The translations under genes were made by a program, and so were the position numbers. From CAVTWS01 sp964390555 (GTDB taxonomy: Bacteria; Actinomycetota; Acidimicrobiia; Acidimicrobiales; SHLQ01): a stretch of 27,301 nucleotides of DNA. Location of the stretch: positions 1-27,301 of the forward strand of contig CAYMJU010000211.1 of NCBI GenBank assembly GCA_964390555.1. Reading direction: 5' to 3'. Of the stretch, positions 7,518 through 15,675 are shown piece after piece. The notes below the pieces were generated by a model, which saw nothing but the letters and a program-made list of their open reading frames with translations, was not told the DNA's origin and ran no database searches. How positions within the stretch are numbered: the stretch's first letter is position 1; the number at the start of each line of letters is the position of its first letter.

Positions 7518-9203
7518 TCAGCTTCGCACCGCGACCACCGACTCGCGCGCCTGGGCGGCGTGATGGCTGGACCGGGTGAGCGGACTGGACTCGACGTGCC
7601 CGATGCCGAGATCGACCTCGCCGATCCGCTTCAGCAGGGCGAACTCGTCGGGCGTGTACCAGCGGGCGACGGGCAGGTGGTTCGAGGTCGGACGCAGGTA
7701 CTGCCCGACGGTGACGATGTCGACGCCGACGCCACGCAGGTCGGCCATGGTCGCCACAACCTCATCGAGCGTCTCGCCCATACCGACGATGATCGACGAC
7801 TTGGTGACCAACCCGGCCGCCTTGGCCCGGGCGAGCACCGAGAGGCTGCGGGCGTAGGAAGCCGACGGCCTCACGGCCCGCTGGAGCCGGAGCGCGGTCT
7901 CGACGTTGTGGTTGAGCACGTCGGGACGGGCGTCGAAGATCGCCGCCAGGGCATCGGGGGCACCCTTGCAATCGGGGATCAGCACCTCGACTGCCGTACC
8001 GGGGCACCGGCCGCGGATGGCGTCGATCGTCGCCACGAAAGCGGTCGCGCCACCGTCGGGCAGATCGTCACGGGCGACCGCGGTGACCACTGCGTGGCGA
8101 AGACCCATCCGCTCGACCGCGGCTGCCACCCGGAGGGGCTCCGCGGGATCGAGCGGTGCGGGCCGCGACGTGTCGACCAGGCAGAACCCGCAGGCGCGGG
8201 TGCACTGGGCGCCGTTGATCATGAACGTCGCGGTGCCGTCGTTCCAGCACTCGTAGATGTTGGGGCAGCCGGCCTCTTCGCAGACCGTGACCAACTCCAG
8301 GTCACGCATGGTCGCGCGGACGCGCCGGTAATCGGGGCCCATGTCGGCCTTCACCCGCATCCACTCGGGCTTGCGGCTGGCGATCGACAGCCCGTCGACG
8401 ACGCCGGCCGCGGCCAACCGGCCGGCGAGACGAGCCGGCACGCCGTGACCCGGCGCACCGTAGGTCGCCCCCTCGCGCCCGACCGGAGACCCGGGGCCGG
8501 CACCGCGGCTGAACGGGCTCAGGTCGTCGGGCGAGCTTCGCCAGGTCGCGTCGGCCCGTTCTACGCCGGAGTGGCCCCAGCGTTCGACCGCTCGCCGCGC
8601 GACGGCATCGACGACGTCGCGCATGCTCGCGGCGATCCCCTCAGCGGCCAACGACGTGACCGGCTTGTCGGCGATCCCGCACGGCACGATGTAGGTGAAA
8701 TAGACCGGATCGGGATATACGTTCAGCGCGAACCCGTGCATAGATCGGCCCCGCGCGAGCTTCACCCCGACGGCGGCGATCTTTCGGGCCCGCGGAGTTC
8801 CGGGCTCGACCCACACGCCCGGGTACTCGGCGAGACGGCCTACGTCGTCGAGACCGAGATCAGCGAGGGCGTCTATGACCACCTGCTCGACGCTGCGGAC
8901 ATATGCGACCGTGTCGGCCATGCCGCCACCGCGCTTGGTTTGGACGTGCAGGATCGGGTAGCCGACGAGCTGGCCCGGGCCGTGGTAGGTGACGTCGCCG
9001 CCGCGATCGACACGCTCCAGGTCGGCGCCGACCTCGGCCGGATCCACGAGCACGTTCGTGGTGGCGGCGTGCGATCCGAGCGTGAACACGTGCGGGTGTT
9101 CGAGCAGCAGCAGATGGTCGTCGCGAGAATGCGCGAACAGCCCGCGTTGCAGTGCCAGGGCGTCGCGGTAGCGGACCGTGCCGAGCCAGCGGACGCGCAA
9201 CAT
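7518..9203 (-). CDS. lipBA: LipB-LipA fusion: octanoyltransferase joined to lipoyl synthase
   Basis: One uninterrupted 561-codon frame encodes two enzymes that are normally separate. Residues 1 to about 210 are LipB, with RGGDVTYHGPGQLVGYPI (67-84), K141 and the acyl-accepting C175 in PCGIADKP. Residues from about 265 are LipA. The auxiliary 4Fe-4S cluster ligands are C308, C313 and C319 (C-x4-C-x5-C). The radical SAM cluster ligands are C334, C338 and C341 (C-x3-C-x2-C). The late RSSHH corresponds to the RSS motif whose serine binds the auxiliary cluster. A Gly/Pro-rich linker (about 210-265) joins them. LipB moves octanoyl from ACP to E2-type proteins and LipA inserts two sulfurs. The ATG at 9203 gives the usual LipB start, MLRVRWLGTV. 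A GTG within the linker could allow separate LipA initiation, but it lacks a well-spaced ribosome binding site. Confidence 0.93.
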   Translation of the reverse strand: MLRVRWLGTVRYRDALALQRGLFAHSRDDHLLLLEHPHVFTLGSHAATTNVLVDPAEVGADLERVDRGGDVTYHGPGQLVGYPILHVQTKRGGGMADTVAYVRSVEQVVIDALADLGLDDVGRLAEYPGVWVEPGTPRARKIAAVGVKLARGRSMHGFALNVYPDPVYFTYIVPCGIADKPVTSLAAEGIAASMRDVVDAVARRAVERWGHSGVERADATWRSSPDDLSPFSRGAGPGSPVGREGATYGAPGHGVPARLAGRLAAAGVVDGLSIASRKPEWMRVKADMGPDYRRVRATMRDLELVTVCEEAGCPNIYECWNDGTATFMINGAQCTRACGFCLVDTSRPAPLDPAEPLRVAAAVERMGLRHAVVTAVARDDLPDGGATAFVATIDAIRGRCPGTAVEVLIPDCKGAPDALAAIFDARPDVLNHNVETALRLQRAVRPSASYARSLSVLARAKAAGLVTKSSIIVGMGETLDEVVATMADLRGVGVDIVTVGQYLRPTSNHLPVARWYTPDEFALLKRIGEVDLGIGHVESSPLTRSSHHAAQARESVVAVRS

Positions 9204-9250
9204 GGCAGCGGTCGCGGCCGGTCGGTCCGCCGATGCCACGACGGTCGGCG

Positions 9251-10627
9251 TTATAGCTCGGCCGCCCAGTCGTGGTCCTCGATGATCCGGCGAAGCCGGT
9301 CGAGGAACGCCGCCGCGTAGGCGCCGTCGAAGGCCCGGTGATCCCACGCCATGGCCAGCACACCGACCGAGTGGATGGCGATCGACTCGTTGCCGAACGA
9401 GTCGGTCACCACGACCGGGCGCCGCTTCACCCCGTCGGTCGACAAGATGGCGACCTGGGGCTGGTTGATGATCGGGAACTGCATCATCGTCCCGTAGGAG
9501 CCGGCGTTGGTGATCGTGAACGTGCCACCGGCCAGGTCGTCGGGAACCAGTTTCTTGGCGTGAGCCCGGTCGGCGAGGTCGCGGACCTCGCGGGCGATGG
9601 CTCGGAGCCGTTTGCTCGCCACGTCGTGGACCACCGGGGCGAGCAAGCCGTTGAAGTCGAGATCGACGGCGACGGCCAGGTTGATCCGAGAATGCACGAC
9701 GAGCTCGTCGGCCTCGACGCTGGCGTTGAGCTGCGGGAAGTCTCTCAGGGCATCGCACAACGCCCGAGCGATGAACGGGAGGTACGTGAGACTGAATCCC
9801 TCCTCGGCCTTGAAGCGCTCACGATGCGCCCGCCGGACGTGGTCGACGCGCTCGTAGTCGACCTCGACCGCAGTCAGCACGTGGGGCGAGGTGTGCTTCG
9901 ACATCACCATGTGCTCAGCGGTGCGGCGGCGGATGGTGCTGAACGCGATGTGCTGGTCGCCCGGCCCTCCGACGACCGATGTCGGCGCCTGAACCGGATC
10001 AGGCGCCGCGGCGCGGGCCGGTGCGGGGGCGACGGTCGCGGCGGCCCGTGCCGGTCGTTCTGCGGATGCGGGTACCGGCGCCGCGGGCCGGGCCGCCGCG
10101 TGCTGGATCACCGATTCGACGTCGCCGCGGGTGATGCGGCCGCCCACTCCGGTGCCGGTCATCGATCGGGGGTCGAGATCGTGCTCGGCGATCAGCCGGC
10201 GCACGACAGGCGAGAGCAGGAGCCCATCGGCGACCGCGTGGGCACCGGCCTCGTCGTCCACGTCCGAAGGCGACTCAGGTACGGCGGCGGGCGGGGGTGG
10301 CACCGGCTCGGGAGGCGCGACAGGCGGCGGCTGCGGCGCCGGCTCAGGCGCCGCGACAGGAGCGGGTGCTGCCGTCGGCGCGGGCACCGTCCCGGCGGGG
10401 GCGAGGCGGGCGAGGATCGCGCCGACAGGAACGGTCGCCCCCTCGGCGGCCAGGATCTCGGTGAGGACGCCGGCCGCGGGCGACGGCACCTCGCTGTCGA
10501 CCTTGTCCGTCGAGATCTCGAAGAGCGGCTCGTCTTCGGCGACGCTCTCGCCGACGTTCTTGAACCACCGGGTGATCGTGCCCTCGGTGACGGTCTCGCC
10601 CAGTTGGGGCAACACGATGTCGGCCAT
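9251..10627 (-). CDS. aceF: Dihydrolipoamide acyltransferase, E2 of pyruvate (or 2-oxoglutarate) dehydrogenase
   Basis: The 458-aa protein has one lipoyl domain (residues 1-75) with the lipoylated lysine K42 in STDKVDSEV. A long Ala/Pro linker and a peripheral subunit-binding domain (about 137-175, LLSPVVRRLIAEHDLDP) follow, then a second linker and the catalytic domain with the HRAFDG active-site motif (H430, D434). It carries acetyl or succinyl groups from E1 to coenzyme A. Actinobacterial E2 proteins often serve both the pyruvate and 2-oxoglutarate complexes, so the acyl specificity is not settled. The ATG at 10627 has a GAGG ribosome binding site 5 nt upstream. It sits between lpdA and lipBA, which modifies it, so the order matches function. 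Confidence 0.95.
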   Translation of the reverse strand: MADIVLPQLGETVTEGTITRWFKNVGESVAEDEPLFEISTDKVDSEVPSPAAGVLTEILAAEGATVPVGAILARLAPAGTVPAPTAAPAPVAAPEPAPQPPPVAPPEPVPPPPAAVPESPSDVDDEAGAHAVADGLLLSPVVRRLIAEHDLDPRSMTGTGVGGRITRGDVESVIQHAAARPAAPVPASAERPARAAATVAPAPARAAAPDPVQAPTSVVGGPGDQHIAFSTIRRRTAEHMVMSKHTSPHVLTAVEVDYERVDHVRRAHRERFKAEEGFSLTYLPFIARALCDALRDFPQLNASVEADELVVHSRINLAVAVDLDFNGLLAPVVHDVASKRLRAIAREVRDLADRAHAKKLVPDDLAGGTFTITNAGSYGTMMQFPIINQPQVAILSTDGVKRRPVVVTDSFGNESIAIHSVGVLAMAWDHRAFDGAYAAAFLDRLRRIIEDHDWAAEL

Positions 10628-10710
10628 GAATTCCTCAGAGCGTCAGCGGATAGGAGTTCGTCGGTGAGTTGATGCGTTGGTGTCGCCTTGCTGTGCAAGC
10701 CGACAAGGGC

Positions 10711-10716
10711 ACTGTA
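10711..10716 (-). promoter_or_regulatory. Possible -10 box upstream of aceF
   Basis: On the minus strand this reads TACAGT, a TAnnnT match, in the 111-bp gap between lpdA and aceF. A poor TGACCC could serve as -35 but at 19-nt spacing. It would let aceF-lipBA be transcribed apart from lpdA. Confidence 0.25.
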
Positions 10717-10738
10717 CTGCTGGGGGCGAGTTGCTGGG

Positions 10739-12145
10739 TCAGGCGTGGAGCGATCGCCCGGTTAGGGCGAGCACTGTCTCGCCGAACAGCTCGCTCATGG
10801 TCGGATGCGGCTGGATGAACGCCGCCACCTCGTCGACGGTAGCTTCCCAATTGACGGCCAGGTAGGCCTGGCCGAGTTGCTCGGTGACCCAGGGTCCGGC
10901 CATGTGAACGCCGAGGATGGTGCCGGCGCTCCCGTCGGATCGCTTCTGGGCAATGACCTTCACCAGTCCCTCGGTCTCGCCCACGATCATCGCCCGGCCG
11001 TTGCCGGCGTAGCGGTGCGACGACGTGACCACATCGAACCCCGCGGCGCGGGCGCTCTCTTCGGTGTGGCCGGCGAAGGCGACCTCGGGGTGGCAGTAAA
11101 TGCACCACGGCACCCGGCCGTAGTCGATCGGCGGCGGATCCTCACCGAGCAGGTCCCGCACGACGAGCATGCCTTCGGCGAAGGCCACGTGGGCGAGTTG
11201 CGGTGTGTCGATGACATCGCCGATCGCCCACACCCCCGGTTCGGTCGTCCGGCAACGCTCGTCGACCTCGATGAATCCGCGGTCGGTCACCTTCACCGTC
11301 GTGGCGTCGAGCCCGAGGCCGGCGGTGACCGGGCGCCGACCGACCGACATCACCACCAACTCGACCTCGATCGACTCACCGTCACCGAACTCGACGGTGG
11401 TCGACGAGCCGGCGGGGCGATGTCCGGTGACCGCGACCCCGGTACGGATCGTGATGCCTCGCTTGGCGAAGGACCGCTCGACGACCTTGGCGGCGTCGCG
11501 GTCGCACCCCGGCAGGATCTTCTCCAGGGCCTCGAGGATCGTGACCTTGGAGCCCAGGTCGCCGAGGACCGACGCGAACTCGCAGCCGATCGCGCCACCG
11601 CCGATGACGACCGCCCGCGCGGGCACCCGGTCGATCGACAACAGCTCGTCGGACGTGACCACCAAGCGCCCGTCGATGTCGAAGCCCGGGATGGTGCGCG
11701 GCACCGAACCCGACGCCAGGGCGACAGCACCGGCGGCCAACTCGACGTCGCCCGACGCCCCGCCACCCACCCGCACCACGCGCCCGGCACCGAGCGAGCC
11801 GGAGCCGTCGTACACGGTCACCTTGCGGGATCCGAGTAGCCCACCGAGGCCCTTGTGGAGCTGATCGATGATGCCCTGCTTGCGGCGCTGGGCCACCGAC
11901 AGATCGATGACCGGATCACCCCCGATCGATATGCCGAAGTCCGACGCGTGGCGGACGTGACGCAGCGTCGCCGCCGTCTCGAGAAGCTCCTTGGCGGGGA
12001 TGCAACCAACGTGGAGACAGGTGCCGCCGACCTTGTGACGCTCGACCAGGCCGACGTCGAGGCCCGCGCTCGCTCCGTAGAGAGCTGCGGCGTAGCCGGC
12101 CGGGCCACCACCGATGACGATGAGATCGTGGTGCGTCGCCGTCAC
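10739..12145 (-). CDS. lpdA: Dihydrolipoyl dehydrogenase (E3)
   Basis: The 468-aa flavoprotein starts with the FAD-binding motif IVIGGGPAGYAAALYG (residues 9-24). The redox disulfide is C43/C48 in GGTCLHVGCIPAKE. A second dinucleotide motif, AVVIGGGAIGCEFASVLGDL, binds NAD. The C-terminal HPTMSE supplies the His-Glu pair that faces the partner's disulfide. It reoxidises the dihydrolipoyl arm of E2 and passes electrons to NAD. The GTG at 12145 is preceded by GGGAGGTAACC, an excellent ribosome binding site. It is the first large gene of the pyruvate dehydrogenase/lipoylation cluster, 111 bp before aceF. Confidence 0.96.
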   Translation of the reverse strand: MTATHHDLIVIGGGPAGYAAALYGASAGLDVGLVERHKVGGTCLHVGCIPAKELLETAATLRHVRHASDFGISIGGDPVIDLSVAQRRKQGIIDQLHKGLGGLLGSRKVTVYDGSGSLGAGRVVRVGGGASGDVELAAGAVALASGSVPRTIPGFDIDGRLVVTSDELLSIDRVPARAVVIGGGAIGCEFASVLGDLGSKVTILEALEKILPGCDRDAAKVVERSFAKRGITIRTGVAVTGHRPAGSSTTVEFGDGESIEVELVVMSVGRRPVTAGLGLDATTVKVTDRGFIEVDERCRTTEPGVWAIGDVIDTPQLAHVAFAEGMLVVRDLLGEDPPPIDYGRVPWCIYCHPEVAFAGHTEESARAAGFDVVTSSHRYAGNGRAMIVGETEGLVKVIAQKRSDGSAGTILGVHMAGPWVTEQLGQAYLAVNWEATVDEVAAFIQPHPTMSELFGETVLALTGRSLHA

Positions 12146-12221
12146 CGGTTACCTCCCGAGTAGGTCGAAACGAGCCTACCGGCAGCCGGAGATTCCGACC
12201 GGACTCGCCGAGGTTGACCCG

Positions 12222-12308
12222 TCACACGATCAGAACCTGCACGGCGAAGGCGACCAGGATGGCCAGCCCGCACAGCAACGCGGCCAGGATCAGCATCCTC
12301 GTGCTCAC
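12222..12308 (-). CDS. Possible 28-aa single-span membrane peptide
   Basis: A GTG-started frame encodes a short polar start (STR) and then one hydrophobic helix, MLILAALLCGLAILVAFAVQ, with the stop almost directly after it. Length and shape fit a small membrane protein. It reads in the same direction as lpdA and ends 76 nt before it. The ribosome binding site is weak. I do not recognise the family. The rest of the 318-bp interval between lpdA and the GGDEF gene shows only a locally AT-richer stretch near 12345-12405 that may hold the promoter of the GGDEF gene. Confidence 0.4.
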   Translation of the reverse strand: MSTRMLILAALLCGLAILVAFAVQVLIV

Positions 12309-12463
12309 CCGCACAGCCTGCCCTGGTCTGACCCGAATCGACACTACCAGCGTCAAAGAAACCACATTGCGTGGCAGGAAACCGCACGATCTGCTATCAA
12401 TAGACCCATCGCGGGCGCCCGTCCCGCGCCAGATACCGGCCCGAGGACAGGCCCGAGCACCCC

Positions 12464-14197
12464 GTGGACCCCGCGCACCCGCCCACACCGCACCCGACCG
12501 ACGCCCCCGCTCCCGCGGGTCGCGCCGTGACCTCGATCAGCTCCGAGGGACAGGCGGCGGTCACGGCTCTGGCTCGCGCCCTCGAGGTGTACGACCCCGA
12601 TGCCGCGCTTCGTGCCTCGCTCGTGGCGTCGGTGATCCGTCGGGTCGCCACGGCGTCGCACACTCCGCACGACATCGAAGCCGACGCCATCGCCGCCGCG
12701 CTACTGACCGATGTGGGCGCCCTCGTGGCCCACGGCGGCACCGCCATCTCCGACGAGCTCGACCTCACCCGGAACGTGCTCGTCGCCGGCATGGTCGCCC
12801 GGCTGCCCACACTCGGCGGCGCGGCGAGGGCGCTGCGCCACCGGTTCGAACGGTGGGATGGCACGGGCGGCCCGCACGCGCTCTCCGGTAGTCGGATCCC
12901 AGCCGCCGCTCGCTTGTTGGCCGTGGCTTCTCGCCTCGTGGGGCGACCCCGCGCCGGGCAGCCGACGCATCTCACGGCCCGCCTGATCGAGATCCAGGCG
13001 CGTGCGGGCACCGAACTCGATCCGAATCTCGTCGACCACACCGTCGAGGTCGTGCGAGCCGGCAACCTCGACACCATCTCCGGAGGGGTCGACGCCGGCT
13101 TGGCGTTGCTCGACGACCTTGTTGGTCATCGGCGAGCCGCCGACGCGCCGCTCAGCGCGATTTTGAGCATCGGTGCTGCTATCGATGCCGCCGATCGGGT
13201 CGACGAGGTGCTGGGTCTCATCACCGAACACGCTCGATCGGCCCTCGGCGCCGCGAGCGTGTCGATCGGGCGCCTCGACACCGGTCGGGCCAGTGTCGAT
13301 GTCCTCGTGAACACCGGCGATCTCGGAGCCGGCGTCGAGCGATTCCCGGTCACCGAGTCCTACTCGATCTTGGAGCACGCCCACCTGAGCGCCATCGCCG
13401 GCGGCGTGCCGATCGCCCGGACCATGAGTGACACCTCCGACGTGGCGACGATCGAGGAGCTGACCGAACGAGGTCTGGCGAGCGAGATCGCCGCTCCCAT
13501 CAGCATCGGCGATCGACCTTGGGGGGTGGTGTGGGCCACCACCCGCGCCGGCCAGCGCGAGCTCGACGACGGCGATGTCGAGGTGCTGCGCATCGTCGCT
13601 TCCCAGGTCGGTCGAGGTGTCCAGCAGGCCGAGCGATTCGCCGAGCTCGAGCAGCTGGCGCTTCGCGATCCGCTGACCGGCCTCGGCAACCGTCGCGTCC
13701 TCGAAGCGACCCTGCGCGACATCTTCGCCAGGTCTCCGATCGATCGTCAGGACACCGCGGTCATCATGTGCGATGTCGATGGCCTCAAGTTCGTCAACGA
13801 CACCATGGGCCACGAGGTCGGCGACGAGCTCCTGGCCGGGGTCGGAACCACCCTTCGAGCCGCGGTCCAGGGCTATCCCAACACGACGGTGTGCCGGGTC
13901 GGTGGCGACGAGTTCTGCATCGTTGTCGATGGCGGCGGGCTGCTGTCGGGACCGGCGATCGCCCGGCGAGCCGAGGAGCTGTTCGAGCGCACCGGGGAGA
14001 ACCGGTCGCTATCGGTCGGGCTCGCGGTGGCCACGTTCGAGATGGACTCGCCGAGCGACCTACTTCGCGCCGCCGACGAGAACCAGTACGCCAACAAGCG
14101 GCGACGGCGCACGCCGGGCGCCGAGGTCGGTACCGTGGGCGACGACAGCGGTCTCGGTGGACACCCCGGCCGGCGCCGCCGGCGCGACGTCGGCTGA
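12464..14197 (+). CDS. Degenerate HD-GYP-like, GAF and GGDEF domain protein (probable diguanylate cyclase)
   Basis: The 577-aa protein has three parts. Residues about 25-220 resemble an HD-GYP domain. Where the family has HDIGK this protein has TDVGA (82-86), and the later RWDGTGGPHALSGSRIPAAARLLAVA (130-155) has GGP instead of GYP, so phosphodiesterase activity is unlikely. A GAF-like sensor domain (about 230-390) follows. The GGDEF domain (about 398-548) has an intact GGDEF motif (residues 480-484) and no upstream RxxD inhibitory site. It probably makes cyclic di-GMP under control of the first two domains. No signal peptide or membrane span is seen. The GTG at 12464 is poorly supported; a GTG at codon 22 is an alternative start. 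It is convergent with the LapA-domain gene. Confidence 0.85.
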   Translation: MDPAHPPTPHPTDAPAPAGRAVTSISSEGQAAVTALARALEVYDPDAALRASLVASVIRRVATASHTPHDIEADAIAAALLTDVGALVAHGGTAISDELDLTRNVLVAGMVARLPTLGGAARALRHRFERWDGTGGPHALSGSRIPAAARLLAVASRLVGRPRAGQPTHLTARLIEIQARAGTELDPNLVDHTVEVVRAGNLDTISGGVDAGLALLDDLVGHRRAADAPLSAILSIGAAIDAADRVDEVLGLITEHARSALGAASVSIGRLDTGRASVDVLVNTGDLGAGVERFPVTESYSILEHAHLSAIAGGVPIARTMSDTSDVATIEELTERGLASEIAAPISIGDRPWGVVWATTRAGQRELDDGDVEVLRIVASQVGRGVQQAERFAELEQLALRDPLTGLGNRRVLEATLRDIFARSPIDRQDTAVIMCDVDGLKFVNDTMGHEVGDELLAGVGTTLRAAVQGYPNTTVCRVGGDEFCIVVDGGGLLSGPAIARRAEELFERTGENRSLSVGLAVATFEMDSPSDLLRAADENQYANKRRRRTPGAEVGTVGDDSGLGGHPGRRRRRDVG

Positions 14198-14232
14198 GGC
14201 ACTCGGCACGTACCAAGAACGCGCGCCACCAG

Positions 14233-14265
14233 ACATTGGAGAGCTCGCCTATCGGCTCGCCCGCT
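14233..14265 (-). repeat. Dispersed 33-nt repeat, copy 2
   Basis: This is the second copy of the block at 4380-4412, inverted and with a single mismatch. It supplies the last codons and the TAG stop of the LapA-domain gene, so the protein's C-terminus (RASR) is read from the repeat. Confidence 0.8.
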
Positions 14266-14527
14266 GATCGCCGCGGCGGCGGCGACGGCGGAGCGCGAAG
14301 CCTCCCAGTTCGCCGAGGATCACACCCACGACGACCGACATCAGCAGCGCGAGCCACAGCGGTGTGCGGCTCTCGAAGAACAGCCACTGAATACCGACCG
14401 ACCGCGTGTTCTGGAGGATGAAGACGAGGAAGACCGCGCCGACGACCGCCGCCGCGATGAACCCGAATCCTCCACGCCGGTCCCGATCCGATCCCGAGAT
14501 CGCTTCAGCTTCTTCCCGCTCGGCCAT
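14249..14527 (-). CDS. LapA-domain (lipopolysaccharide assembly protein A-like) small membrane protein
   Basis: The 92-aa protein has a charged N-terminus, a first helix (FGFIAAAVVGAVFLVFILQN, about residues 21-40), the short NTRSVGIQWLFFES segment typical of the family, and a second helix (about 55-78). An arginine-rich tail closes it. This two-helix layout is the LapA domain (PF06305). In proteobacteria LapA works in lipopolysaccharide quality control; the role in Gram-positive bacteria is not established. Start at ATG 14527. The last codons and stop lie within a dispersed repeat, suggesting the original C-terminus was changed by its arrival. Confidence 0.8.
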   Translation of the reverse strand: MAEREEAEAISGSDRDRRGGFGFIAAAVVGAVFLVFILQNTRSVGIQWLFFESRTPLWLALLMSVVVGVILGELGGFALRRRRRRGDQRASR

Positions 14528-14568
14528 CGAGTACCCCGTTCCCGTTCTGTGGTCTCCGATCCACGGTG

Positions 14569-14598
14569 AGGGTAGTAGCGGTCGTCCGATGAAGGTAA
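14569..14598 (-). promoter_or_regulatory. Candidate promoter of the LapA-domain gene
   Basis: On the minus strand, TTACCT (14598-14593) and TACCCT (14574-14569) are spaced by 18 nt, fitting -35 and TAnnnT -10 boxes. The site lies in the 148-bp gap between divergent genes. Confidence 0.35.
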
Positions 14599-14675
14599 CC
14601 GCGGAACACCTGGGAAGCTTTCGTTGACCCCTCGACACGGTTTCGACCTCGGTCGGCCGAGACAGGACATGCACC

Positions 14676-15581
14676 ATGCGCGTCGCCATCACCGGTTCGT
14701 CGGGACTGATCGGCCGGGCGCTGGCCGCGGCCCTCGCCGCCCGGGGCGACGAGGCGGTCGCGGTCGTACGCCGGGCTCCCGGTCCCGACGAGATCGGCTG
14801 GGACCTGCCCGCGGGCCGCATCGAACCGGCCGACCTGTCGGGCATCGACGCGGTCGTCCACCTCGCCGGAGAGGGAATCGCGGAAGGCCGATGGACCCGC
14901 GATCGCAAGCGAGCGATCCTCGAGAGTCGCTTATCGGGAACATCGGTCATCGCGGAGGCCATCGCCGGCTGCGCGTCTCCACCAGCGGTACTGGTGAGCG
15001 CATCGGCGATCGGATGGTACGGCGACCGCGGCGACGAGGTGCTCGACGAGTCATCGACCCGCGGGAGCGGCTTCCTCTCCGACGTGTGCGCTGGGTGGGA
15101 GGCCGCGGCCGATCCGGCGCGTCGTGCGGGCACTCGGGTCACCCATCCGCGGTTCGGCATCGTGCTCAGCACCGAGGGCGGTGCGCTGGCCGCCCAGTTG
15201 CCGCTGTTCCGGCTGGGACTCGGGGGCCGCATCGGACGAGGCGACCAGTGGTGGAGCTGGGTGCACATTGGCGACGCCGTCGCTGCGGTGATCTGGATGC
15301 TCGACGGCGACGTCTCGGGTCCGGTCAACGTCACGGCGCCCGCGCCGGTCACCAACGCCGCGTTCACGCGATCGCTCGCCGCCGCGTTGCGACGCCCGGC
15401 CGCGCTGCGGGCGCCGCGGTTCGGGCTCCACGCCCGATTCGGCCGCGAGCTAGCCCAAGCGCTCCTCTACACGAGCGCCCGGGTTGTCCCTGCCCGGCTG
15501 AGCGATGGCGGCTTCGGCTTCGGGCACCCCGATCTCGATGGCGCGTTCGCCGACCTTGTCGCCCGCCGCCGCGGGTCCTGA
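14676..15581 (+). CDS. TIGR01777 family SDR-type epimerase-like protein
   Basis: The 301-aa protein has an N-terminal nucleotide-binding motif, MRVAITGSSGLIGRALA, and the family's marker segments VVHLAGEGIAEGRWT (about residues 64-78) and SASAIGWYGDRGDEVLDE (about 108-125), the latter with the tyrosine of the SDR active site. The C-terminus, ending LSDGGFGFGHPDLDGAFADL, matches the DUF1731 tail. The substrate is unknown. Homologues often lie beside lipoylation genes (Rv2216 between dlaT and lipB in M. tuberculosis), so its presence near aceF and lipBA is probably meaningful. The ATG has AGGA 8 nt upstream. Confidence 0.9.
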   Translation: MRVAITGSSGLIGRALAAALAARGDEAVAVVRRAPGPDEIGWDLPAGRIEPADLSGIDAVVHLAGEGIAEGRWTRDRKRAILESRLSGTSVIAEAIAGCASPPAVLVSASAIGWYGDRGDEVLDESSTRGSGFLSDVCAGWEAAADPARRAGTRVTHPRFGIVLSTEGGALAAQLPLFRLGLGGRIGRGDQWWSWVHIGDAVAAVIWMLDGDVSGPVNVTAPAPVTNAAFTRSLAAALRRPAALRAPRFGLHARFGRELAQALLYTSARVVPARLSDGGFGFGHPDLDGAFADLVARRRGS

Positions 15582-15661
15582 GAGCGGCCGCGGTCGATCG
15601 CGAGGGGGTCGCCCCGGCACGTGGGGCCGAACGGCCTATTCCCGAGTCGAGCGCAGCTCGG

Positions 15662-15667
15662 TACAAC
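15662..15667 (+). promoter_or_regulatory. Possible -10 box of the J-domain gene
   Basis: TACAAC lies 8 nt before the ATG at 15676, in the position seen for other likely leaderless genes here. The last base departs from TAnnnT. No Shine-Dalgarno sequence is present. Confidence 0.3.
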
Positions 15668-15675
15668 TGGACGCC

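Noticed and set aside
7560..9320. A 586-codon plus-strand frame opposite lipBA.
   Set aside because: It is antisense to a gene with intact enzymatic motifs, is rich in Arg, Gly and Asp, and shows no domain.
9204..9758. Upstream extension of the lipBA frame by 185 codons.
   Set aside because: The extension overlaps the E2 catalytic domain out of frame; LipB family proteins begin at the ATG at 9203.
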